From PBB1 sp046154125 (GTDB lineage: Bacteria; Pseudomonadota; Gammaproteobacteria; Burkholderiales; Burkholderiaceae_C): DNA of 30,352 nucleotides. Made by a program: the position numbers and the translations under genes. Positions 1 through 6,415 of this stretch are shown here, piece by piece. Location: NCBI GenBank assembly GCA_046154125.1, contig JBJXEJ010000143.1, positions 1 through 30,352 of the forward strand. Direction: 5' to 3'. How positions within the stretch are numbered: position 1 is the stretch's first letter; the number at the start of each line of letters is the position of its first letter. Below the pieces are notes generated by a model that had not been told where the DNA came from, did no database searches, and was given only the letters and a program-made list of their open reading frames with translations.

Positions 1-63
1 AGTTGGTAGAGTCCAGGATTGTGATTCCTGTTGTCGTGGGTTCGAGCCCCATCAGCCACCCCA
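1..63 (+). tRNA. tRNA-His (anticodon GTG), 5' end cut by window start
   Basis: This is the 3' part of a tRNA gene. The anticodon stem CAGGA (14-18) / TCCTG (26-30) encloses loop TTGTGAT, with anticodon GTG at 21-23, which reads histidine codons. The T-arm GTGGG-TTCGAGC-CCCAT follows. The acceptor strand CAGCCAC (53-59) and discriminator C60 come next, and an encoded CCA occupies 61-63. A C at position 73 is the known identity base of bacterial tRNA-His. The first acceptor strand and part of the D-arm lie outside the window. Confidence 0.95.
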
Positions 64-76
64 AGTGATCCAAGCG

Positions 77-121
77 AAAGCCGGTAAGCGCCTCCTAACA
101 AGGAAGGCCTTCCGGCTTTTT
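77..121 (+). terminator. Rho-independent terminator after tRNA-His
   Basis: A perfect 8-bp stem AAAGCCGG (77-84) / CCGGCTTT (112-119) ends in a run of T (117-121). The 27-nt loop can pair further through CCTCC/GGAAGG. It starts 14 nt after the tRNA CCA end, so it very likely ends the tRNA transcript. Confidence 0.8.
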
Positions 122-319
122 GCATACAGCCCCTGAGCTTCCCGTTCCGATGGTGTCAGGCCCGTCGGACTTGATGCGGCGCGTTCCTCGAGTTCAGCGG
201 CGCTTTTCGGAGCCTTGGCGTGCTCCCGCGCCGCTCACCTCAGCGCTCTGTTCCCCGCAGCACTGCGAACACGCCGCCAGCAAAGTCATGGCGTGCTGAA
301 GGCCAGGTACCGCCGGCGC
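122..319. other. Non-coding stretch between tRNA terminator and PaaK-like promoter
   Basis: I see no convincing coding signal here. The only structure noted is an 8-bp inverted repeat AGCGGCGC (196-203) / GCGCCGCT (228-235) with a 24-nt spacer, which is not remarkable in such GC-rich DNA. The promoter of the next gene begins at about 320. Confidence 0.5.
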
Positions 320-361
320 TTGACCACGATCAACACCCGGAGATCCCCATGCGTGTCTGAT
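320..361 (+). promoter_or_regulatory. FNR/Anr-type class II promoter of the PaaK-like gene
   Basis: TTGACCACGATCAA (320-333) matches 9 of 10 conserved bases of the FNR/Anr dyad TTGAT-N4-ATCAA. The -10-like hexamer TCTGAT lies at 356-361, which predicts a transcript start near 368. That places the dyad centre (326/327) at exactly -41.5, the standard position for FNR activation. The predicted leader is about 23 nt before the GTG start at 391. Motif and spacing are seen directly; FNR-type control is inferred. Confidence 0.65.
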
Positions 362-390
362 GGAGCTTCAACGGCGCAAGGGTCTAGGTC

Positions 391-1785
391 GTGACATTCA
401 CCTTCAGTTTCGATGCATGGCTGGGCGGCGTGACTGCGCTGGATGTCTGGTCGTCGGTCGACCTGTCCGCGTCGGCGCTCTTGCAGCGCCAGTCGATTCG
501 ACTTGCGGGCCTGCTGGAGTCGGCAGTAAATCACTCTCCGCTCTACCGTGGCATCGCAGGGCACATGGATTCGCGTCGCCTGAGCCTCGACGACTTTCCG
601 GTCGTGACCAAGACGCAGCTGATGCAGCGATTCGACGAGTGGGTGACCGATCCGGACTTGCATCTCGATGAGCTGCGCCGCTTCATCGCCGATCGCGAAC
701 TGATCGGCGAAGATCACCTGGGCCGCTATCAGGTCTGGGAAAGCTCGGGGAGCAGTGGCGAGCCCGGGGTGTTCGTGCAGGACGCGCACGCGCTGGCCAC
801 CTACGATGCGCTGGAGGCGCTGCGCCGACCCGTGTTGCAGCCGCTGCGCCGGTGCATCGATCCCTGGTATTCGACAGAGCGGCTGGCTTTCGTCGGTGCG
901 ACCACCGGCCATTTCGCCAGCACCGCATCGATCCAGCGCTTGCGTCGACTCAGCCCGTGGATGTCTCGCAACTTCCTGAGCTACTCGTTCCTGATGCCGC
1001 TGTCCGACCTGGTGGCGGCGCTGAATCGTCAGGCGCCGACCATCCTCACGACCTATCCCAGCGCGGCGCTGCTGCTCGCCCAGGAGGCGTCGGCCGGTCG
1101 GCTGTGCATTCCCTTGAAGGAGATCTGGGTGGGTGGCGAAGCGCTGACCACAGCCACGCGGCGCTGCATCGTGAGCGCGTTCGACTGCCCGATCAGCCAG
1201 AGCTATGGCGCATCCGAATTCCTGTCGCTGGCTTCTGAATGCATGCATGGCCGGTTGCACCTGAACAGCGACCGGGTGATCCTGCAGCCAGTCGATGCGC
1301 AGCACCGCCCCGTGCCCGTCGGCGAGACGGGCTTCACCACCTTGCTGACCAATCTGGCGAATCGGGTGCAGCCGCTGATCCGCTACGACCTCGGCGATCG
1401 TGTGCGGTTTTCGGGTCATCCCTGCAAGTGCGGATCGGCGCTGCCGGTGATCGAGGTGCAGGGGCGAGTCGACGATCTGCTGGTGCTTGAAGACGCTCAC
1501 GGACATCCCGTGAGTCTGCTTCCTCTCGTGTTGACGACGGTGCTGGAAGAAGACGCCGGCGTGTTCGATTTCCAGTTGCAGCAGCGCGGTCAGCGCGCGC
1601 TGTGGCTTTGCGTCACGGCCGATGGGGCGACCGGCCAGGCCGCACTGCATCGTGCCCAGACGGCGTTGCGGCGATTCCTGCATGCGCAGGGACTGCCGGG
1701 TGTGACGGTCGGCGGGCACTGCGGCGATCGGGGCTTGACGGGGCGCAGCGGCAAGCGACAGCGCGTGCTGGCCGATCCACACTGA
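391..1785 (+). CDS. PaaK / coenzyme F390 synthetase-like adenylate-forming enzyme
   Basis: This 464-aa protein belongs to the adenylate-forming (ANL) superfamily, nearest to phenylacetate-CoA ligase (PaaK) and F390-synthetase-like proteins, which activate a carboxylate with ATP and pass the acyl group to CoA or another acceptor. Visible motifs are the P-loop-like SSGSSGEP (about 118-125), YGASE (272-276), the core YDLGDR (332-337), a CKCG motif (345-348) typical of the PaaK branch, and GRVDD (358-362) at the hinge to a short C-terminal domain. The start is GTG with AAGGG about 8 nt upstream. The gene has its own FNR-like promoter and abuts the next gene (TGA immediately followed by ATG). The substrate cannot be told from sequence. 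Control by low oxygen is inferred; the family assignment is firm. Confidence 0.85.
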   Translation: MTFTFSFDAWLGGVTALDVWSSVDLSASALLQRQSIRLAGLLESAVNHSPLYRGIAGHMDSRRLSLDDFPVVTKTQLMQRFDEWVTDPDLHLDELRRFIADRELIGEDHLGRYQVWESSGSSGEPGVFVQDAHALATYDALEALRRPVLQPLRRCIDPWYSTERLAFVGATTGHFASTASIQRLRRLSPWMSRNFLSYSFLMPLSDLVAALNRQAPTILTTYPSAALLLAQEASAGRLCIPLKEIWVGGEALTTATRRCIVSAFDCPISQSYGASEFLSLASECMHGRLHLNSDRVILQPVDAQHRPVPVGETGFTTLLTNLANRVQPLIRYDLGDRVRFSGHPCKCGSALPVIEVQGRVDDLLVLEDAHGHPVSLLPLVLTTVLEEDAGVFDFQLQQRGQRALWLCVTADGATGQAALHRAQTALRRFLHAQGLPGVTVGGHCGDRGLTGRSGKRQRVLADPH

Positions 1786-2109
1786 ATGGGCATCCGTCGC
1801 TGGAACGGCGTCTTTGGTGTGGTCGCGCTGTGCGGCTGCACTTCATTGCTGCCCAAAGGCAAGATCGAAGTTCTGTCGCCGTTCTCGAAGTACCAGGACG
1901 TACGCGCTGCGTTCGAGAAGGTGGTGCCGTACAGCACCACGCTGGCGGGTTTGAAGACGCTCGGGTTCGACACGCAGGCAAGCACGAACGTGCGCGACGA
2001 CCAGCTGGTGTTGTTCCGCAACCGTTCGGGCGAGCCGAACATCGAAAAGAACGAGGTCAGGCGCAATCCTCTCGGTCCGCTGCAATCGTTCGGCGAGACA
2101 GTGCCATGA
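1786..2109 (+). CDS. Short lipoprotein, possibly internally deleted
   Basis: This 107-aa product has a basic start (IRRW), a short hydrophobic stretch and a lipobox-like Leu-Cys-Gly-Cys with the likely lipidated Cys at 18, so an outer- or inner-membrane lipoprotein is plausible. The ATG directly follows the TGA of the PaaK-like gene, implying translational coupling and one transcript. The rest has no recognised domain. The N-terminal part (GKIEVLSPFSKYQDVRAAFE) and the end (LVLFRN, NPLGPLQS) resemble, from memory, both ends of a longer uncharacterised Burkholderiales lipoprotein family. The middle, near residues 66-70, may therefore have been lost in frame. That comparison is recall and was not searched. 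Confidence 0.6.
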   Translation: MGIRRWNGVFGVVALCGCTSLLPKGKIEVLSPFSKYQDVRAAFEKVVPYSTTLAGLKTLGFDTQASTNVRDDQLVLFRNRSGEPNIEKNEVRRNPLGPLQSFGETVP

Positions 2110-2162
2110 ATCGTCGCAGGTGCGAAGCGCGCCGCATCTTCAGCCAGGGTGAACTAGCGGAT

Positions 2163-4853
2163 TCACGCTGGCAAGGCGAGGAAGATTCCGATCGAATCGG
2201 CATCGGTGTTCGCTGTATCGGTGACGAAACCGTTGCCACGGATGAGTTCAAGCATCGGCCCGTTCTCGCGCATGACGGAACCCACCATGCGCTGCGTCCC
2301 GCGCGCCGACAAATACGAGATCATCTTGCGAAGCAACAGCTGGCCGAGGCCGTGCGCCTTCAGATCCGAGCGCACCACGATCGCGAATTCGGCATCGATG
2401 TTGTCAGGGTCGGCGACGGCGCGAACCACACCCAGCGTCTGCTGTGCGCCATCGGCCGCGGCGCTCACGGCGATGAAGGCCATCTCGCGCGCGTAGTCGA
2501 TCTGCGTCAGTCGGGCCAGCTCGCTGCGCGGGAGTTCGCGCCTTGAGCTGAAAAACCGCAGCCGCAGGTCGTTCGGTTCCAAGCGCTCAAGGAAGGTGCG
2601 GTGCTGTGGTTCGTCCTCCGGACGAATCGGCCTCAGCATGATGGATTCGCCTTGCCAAAGCACGGTTTCGACCAGCTCGGCGGGGTAGGGCGTGATGGCG
2701 AAGTGCGCCGCCCCGGCCGGCATCTCGCGGCACAGGCGCACCCGTGCATCGAGCGCGATGACACCTTCGTGATCCGCCCACAGCGGATTGATGTCGAGTT
2801 CGGCCAGTTCGGGCAGATCGGCCAGCATCTGCGACAGCGCCATCAGGACATCGCAGATGGCATCCAGTCGGGCCGGCGGGTGGTCCCGGTAGCCGGCGAG
2901 CAGCTTGGAAACGCGCGTTCGCGACACCATGTCGCGCGCCAGCACCCGGTTCAACGGCGGCAGCGCGATCGCGCGATCGGCCAGCACCTCGACCGCCGTG
3001 CCGCCCTGGCCGAACAGCAGCACCGGACCGAACAACGGGTCGATGCTCGCCCCGACGATCAGCTCCTGTGCCATCGGCCGAGCCGCCATGCGCTGCACGG
3101 TGAAGCCCGACAGTCGAGCCTGTGGCATTGCATCGCGCACCCGGACCAGCATGGCCTCGGCTGCCCGCCGCAACTCGGCCTCATCTCGCAGGTTCAGCGC
3201 CACGCCGCCCACGTCGGACTTGTGGCTGATGTCGGGTGACAGGATCTTCAGCACGACCGGGTAGCCCAGCGTGCGTGCGGCATCCACTGCCGCGTTTGCC
3301 GAAGCCTCGACCGACACGGTGGCCACCGTCGGGATGCCGTAAGCCTGCAGCACCGCCTTGGCCTCGGGTTCGTTCAGCATGTCGCGACCGGCGGCGATCG
3401 CGGCCTCGATCGGCACCCGGGCAGCAGCAACATCCGGCGGGCCGTTTTCGCTGGCGGTGGGCGCCTCAAGCAGCAGTGTCTGGTTGCGTCGATAGGTCGC
3501 GAGCATCGCGAAGGCACGCACCGCGTCCTCGGGCGTCGCGTAGTCGGGCACGCCCGCCTCGACGAAGATCCGGCGCGCTTCGGCGACGGCCCAGTCGCCC
3601 AGCCAGCAGGCCATCACGCGACCCGCCGCCTGGCGCGCGATCGGGGCGCACGCGCGTGCGATGTCGTCGCTGCGCACGATGGCAGTCGGCGCGTGCATGA
3701 ACAGCACCGTGCCGCCACCGCGATCGGCCAGCAGAGCCTGCAGCGTCTGCGTGTAGCGCTGCACCGGGGCATCTCCGATGATGTCCACCGGGTTGCCGCG
3801 CGACCAGGTCGCCGGCAGCACCGCGTCGAGTTGCGCGATCAGGCTGGCAGGCAACTCACGCAGTGCGACGCCGGCCGGTGCCGCGGCGTCGGCCGCCATC
3901 ACGCCGGCTCCGCCGCCGTTGGTCATCAGGGTCAGGTTCTCATCGCCCGGCCACGGCACGCTGGTGACCAATGCCTGCCGGTGCCCGAAGTGCGCGAGGG
4001 TTTCGGCAGCCAGGAACAGGTCCTGCAGCGTGCCCACGCGCAGCATGCCGGCGCGTCGGATCGCAGCGTCGAACACGATGTCCGAACCGGCCATCGCGCC
4101 GGTGTGCGATGCAGCCGCCTTCATGCCTTGCCCCGCGCGGCCGGCCTTGACGACGATCACCGGCTTGTTGCGAGCGGCTGCGCGTGCGGCCGACATGAAC
4201 TTGTGGGGCGATTCGATCGATTCGATGTACAGCAGGATCGAGCGTGTGCGGGCGTCGCTGGCCAGGTGATCGAGGAGGTCGCCGAAGTCGACGTCGATGC
4301 GCTCGCCCAGCGACACCATGTGCGAGAACCCGATGCGCCGCGATTTGGCCCAGTCGAGCACCGCGGTGACCAACGCGCCCGACTGCGACACGAACGCCAT
4401 GCCCCCTGCCAGCGCATCGGTGTGCGCAAAGCTCGCGTTCAGCCCGATGTGCGGGCTCAGCAGCCCGATGCAGTTCGGGCCCAGAAGGCGCAGCACATGC
4501 GGCCGAGCCGCAGCGCGCATCGCCTGCTTCTGTGCGGCGCTCAGGCCGGCGGTCATCACGATCGCCGCTCGGGTGCCGAGCCGCCCCAGCGCGGCGATGA
4601 CATCAGGTACGGTGTCCGGTGGGGTGCACAGAACCGCCAGATCGGGAATCTCCGGCAGGTCCGCCGGACTCGCGTAGACCGCCACGCCATCGAGCACCGC
4701 GTGCTTCGGGTTCACGCCGTAGATCGGCCCGTCGAAGGCACCGGCACGCAGGTTGCGCCACACCGTGGCACCGACACTGCCGATGCGGTCCGACGCACCG
4801 ATCACGACGACCGAGCGCGGTTCGAGCAGCCGATCGAGATGGCGGATGCTCAT
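2163..4853 (-). CDS. ADP-forming acyl-CoA synthetase-like / GNAT acetyltransferase fusion (Pat/YfiQ type)
   Basis: This 896-aa protein combines an NDP-forming acyl-CoA synthetase module with a C-terminal GNAT domain, the architecture of the protein lysine acetyltransferases Pat/YfiQ. The order is: CoA-binding Rossmann domain (about 5-130, with SVVVIGAS and GPNCIG), ligase-CoA domains (about 150-460, with ASHTGAMAG holding His250), ATP-grasp domain (about 485-705, with LNEPEAKAVLQAYGIP and ISHKSDVGGV) and GNAT domain (about 725-890, acetyl-CoA loop KAHGLGQLLL). It is the last gene of a leftward unit and starts 15 nt after cbpM. The likely role is acetylation of proteins such as acyl-CoA synthetases. 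Because His250 is kept, an active ADP-forming synthetase half is also possible. Confidence 0.88.
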   Translation of the reverse strand: MSIRHLDRLLEPRSVVVIGASDRIGSVGATVWRNLRAGAFDGPIYGVNPKHAVLDGVAVYASPADLPEIPDLAVLCTPPDTVPDVIAALGRLGTRAAIVMTAGLSAAQKQAMRAAARPHVLRLLGPNCIGLLSPHIGLNASFAHTDALAGGMAFVSQSGALVTAVLDWAKSRRIGFSHMVSLGERIDVDFGDLLDHLASDARTRSILLYIESIESPHKFMSAARAAARNKPVIVVKAGRAGQGMKAAASHTGAMAGSDIVFDAAIRRAGMLRVGTLQDLFLAAETLAHFGHRQALVTSVPWPGDENLTLMTNGGGAGVMAADAAAPAGVALRELPASLIAQLDAVLPATWSRGNPVDIIGDAPVQRYTQTLQALLADRGGGTVLFMHAPTAIVRSDDIARACAPIARQAAGRVMACWLGDWAVAEARRIFVEAGVPDYATPEDAVRAFAMLATYRRNQTLLLEAPTASENGPPDVAAARVPIEAAIAAGRDMLNEPEAKAVLQAYGIPTVATVSVEASANAAVDAARTLGYPVVLKILSPDISHKSDVGGVALNLRDEAELRRAAEAMLVRVRDAMPQARLSGFTVQRMAARPMAQELIVGASIDPLFGPVLLFGQGGTAVEVLADRAIALPPLNRVLARDMVSRTRVSKLLAGYRDHPPARLDAICDVLMALSQMLADLPELAELDINPLWADHEGVIALDARVRLCREMPAGAAHFAITPYPAELVETVLWQGESIMLRPIRPEDEPQHRTFLERLEPNDLRLRFFSSRRELPRSELARLTQIDYAREMAFIAVSAAADGAQQTLGVVRAVADPDNIDAEFAIVVRSDLKAHGLGQLLLRKMISYLSARGTQRMVGSVMRENGPMLELIRGNGFVTDTANTDADSIGIFLALPA

Positions 4854-4868
4854 GCGCGGCGCACGGCG

Positions 4869-5195
4869 TCAACCGAGACCGGCACGACGCAATCGGGCGT
4901 TCAACGCGTCGATCTCATCGAGCAGGTCGAGCACGAGCGCCGTCCCGACGACGCCGAGTTCGAGGTCTCTCAGCAGCCTCAGTGCCGCGCGCGCGCGGCG
5001 CAGCGAAGTGCCGGTGAACTGCCAGTCGTCGGGACCGCTGCCGGCGGGATCGAGCACCCCCTCCTGGACCAGCGTCGTCAACTGCATGCGGTCGGTCTGA
5101 CAGGCCTGGCACAGCGCGTCGAGCGAGAAAAACACGCTGTCGTCGACCACGATGGCGTCGAGGATCAAGGGCCGCGAATCGGAAGTCTGGTTCAT
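4869..5195 (-). CDS. cbpM: CbpM-like chaperone modulator, MerR-type helical protein
   Basis: This 108-aa protein matches CbpM in length, in position directly after cbpA (10-nt gap), and in pattern. It has an N-terminal helix-turn-helix-like segment (about 22-60: SLDALCQACQTDRMQLTTLVQEG) and a C-terminal helical stretch with ELGVVGTALVLDLLDEIDAL. In E. coli CbpM binds the J-domain of CbpA and blocks its DnaK co-chaperone and DNA-binding activities. The neighbour order cbpA-cbpM is the strongest evidence, since the sequence itself is short and divergent. Confidence 0.82.
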   Translation of the reverse strand: MNQTSDSRPLILDAIVVDDSVFFSLDALCQACQTDRMQLTTLVQEGVLDPAGSGPDDWQFTGTSLRRARAALRLLRDLELGVVGTALVLDLLDEIDALNARLRRAGLG

Positions 5196-5205
5196 GGCAT
5201 CTCTT

Positions 5206-6144
5206 TCATGGCTTCAATCCGCTGCGCGGATCGAAGTCGGCATGGGCTTGCGCCAGTGAGGTGTAGGCGTCACGATCGGCCTGTGTCTGCACCGGCGGTG
5301 CAGTGACCTGCAGCACCGCGTAAAGGTCACCGGGCGTCTGACCGGGAAGTCCCTTGCCCTTGAGCCTGAGCTTGCGGCCGGACCACGATCCGGCCGGCAC
5401 ACCCAGTTCCAGCTCACCATCGGGCGTTGGCACGAGGACACGGGCGCCGAGCGCGCCTTCCCAGGGTGTGATCGGCAGGTCCAGGTACAGGTCGCGGCCG
5501 TCGAGGCGGAAGTGCGCATGCGGCCTGATCGAGATCTCGAGGTACAGGTCGCCGGCCGGGCCGCCGCCGTGCCCCGGGCCGCCCTGGCCGATCAGGCGCA
5601 ACTGCTGCCCATCGCGAACGCCTTTCGGTATGTTCACTTCCAGCTGCCGTTCGTGCAGCGTCATCTGGCCCTGATCGTCGAGCACCGGCATGCGCAGCGA
5701 GATCGCGCGTCGTGCACCCCGGTAGGCGTCCTCGAGGTCGATCTGCACCTTGGCGTGGTGATCCGCTGCGGAACCACCCGAACGGTGCATTTCTGGCGCG
5801 GCGCGTCCACGGTGGCCGAACAGCGATTCGAAGAAATCGCTGAACGCGGCATCGTCTGCCGGCCCGCCATTTCGTCCACTGAATTCGAAACCGCCGTCGG
5901 GCGGAGGCTCGTAAGCCTGCCCGCGGTCGCGGCGTCGGCCGATCTCGTCGTAGGCGGCGCGCTTCTCCGGGTCGCTCAAGGCCTCGTAGGCTTCGGAGAC
6001 GTCCTTGAAGCGGGCCTCGGCGTTGGCTTCCTTGCTGACATCGGGATGGAATTTTCGTGCCAGCTTGCGATAGGCGCGCTTTATTTCTTCCGGCGTTGCG
6101 GCGCGCTCGATGCCGAGGGTGGCGTAGTAGTCCTTGAACTCCAT
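5206..6144 (-). CDS. cbpA: CbpA, DnaJ-class co-chaperone / curved-DNA-binding protein
   Basis: This 312-aa DnaJ-type protein has a J-domain at residues 5-70 with the DnaK-stimulating HPD motif (H33-P34-D35). A Gly/charged linker (about 72-125) and two beta-rich client-binding domains (about 125-300) follow; there is no Cys-rich zinc domain. This is the CbpA layout, which works with DnaK and can bind curved DNA in stationary phase. It is the first gene of the cbpA-cbpM-acetyltransferase unit. The Shine-Dalgarno sequence is weak (CAGG about 9 nt upstream). An FNR-like dyad with a -10 hexamer lies about 80-125 nt upstream on the same strand. Confidence 0.92.
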   Translation of the reverse strand: MEFKDYYATLGIERAATPEEIKRAYRKLARKFHPDVSKEANAEARFKDVSEAYEALSDPEKRAAYDEIGRRRDRGQAYEPPPDGGFEFSGRNGGPADDAAFSDFFESLFGHRGRAAPEMHRSGGSAADHHAKVQIDLEDAYRGARRAISLRMPVLDDQGQMTLHERQLEVNIPKGVRDGQQLRLIGQGGPGHGGGPAGDLYLEISIRPHAHFRLDGRDLYLDLPITPWEGALGARVLVPTPDGELELGVPAGSWSGRKLRLKGKGLPGQTPGDLYAVLQVTAPPVQTQADRDAYTSLAQAHADFDPRSGLKP

Positions 6145-6227
6145 GTGCGTGGCTGCCTGTTGTCGCGCGTTGCGTCATGCCGTGGTCACCATGGCCAAGT
6201 CATCCCGAGCGCCGTATCCGCTTGATC

Positions 6228-6269
6228 ATCGTAGGTGTCGCTTCGCGACGCCATGTTGACGCGGCGCAA
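6228..6269 (-). promoter_or_regulatory. Candidate FNR/Anr-type promoter of the cbpA operon
   Basis: On the minus strand TTGCGCCGCGTCAA (6269-6256) matches 7 of 10 conserved FNR-dyad bases. A -10-like TACGAT lies at 6233-6228, which puts the dyad centre at exactly -41.5 relative to a predicted start near 6221 and gives a leader of about 77 nt. The spacer between box and -10 holds an 8-bp inverted repeat (6234-6252). The match is weaker than at the other units, and the spacing is the main support. Confidence 0.42.
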
Positions 6270-6344
6270 GCCCGAAGCCTGCTGACAGCGCATTGCGTCG
6301 GATGGTGCGAACGCGCGCGCCGGGCTCGAGGAGATCGTTCTGCC

Positions 6345-6385
6345 TTGCGACAGATCAAATTCCTGTCACCGACGGGTTGCAAACT
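6345..6385 (+). promoter_or_regulatory. FNR/Anr-type promoter of the phosphotransferase/kinase gene
   Basis: TTGCGACAGATCAA (6345-6358) has a perfect right half-site and three of five bases of the left one. A weak -10-like CAAACT at 6380-6385 gives a start near 6392, placing the dyad centre at about -40.5. If correct, the ATG at 6392 cannot be the start codon and translation would begin at 6416. Confidence 0.5.
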
Positions 6386-6415
6386 TCCATCATGAACGCG
6401 TCCGGCGCCAGGATC

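Noticed and set aside
1..390. Integration site of a genomic island at the tRNA-His gene
   Set aside because: No integrase and no repeat of the tRNA 3' end elsewhere in the window. The following genes match their surroundings in composition.
286..1782. 498-aa open frame on the minus strand opposite the PaaK-like gene
   Set aside because: The frame is open because of GC-rich codon bias. The translation is Arg/His/Gln-rich without any motif, while the plus strand carries clear ANL motifs over the same span.
3693..5306. 537-aa plus-strand open frame
   Set aside because: It is a shadow of the Pat-like gene and cbpM. Low-complexity Arg/Gln/His composition, no motif.
6222..6235. FNR box at the perfect half-site TTGAT before cbpA
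   Set aside because: The second half-site is absent (one of five bases) and no -10 element lies at the right distance. The dyad at 6256-6269 fits better.
6234..6252. REP-like element (GTAGG head plus palindrome)
   Set aside because: Only one copy in the window, no RAYT transposase, and it sits neatly inside a candidate promoter. It is kept only as a possible operator.
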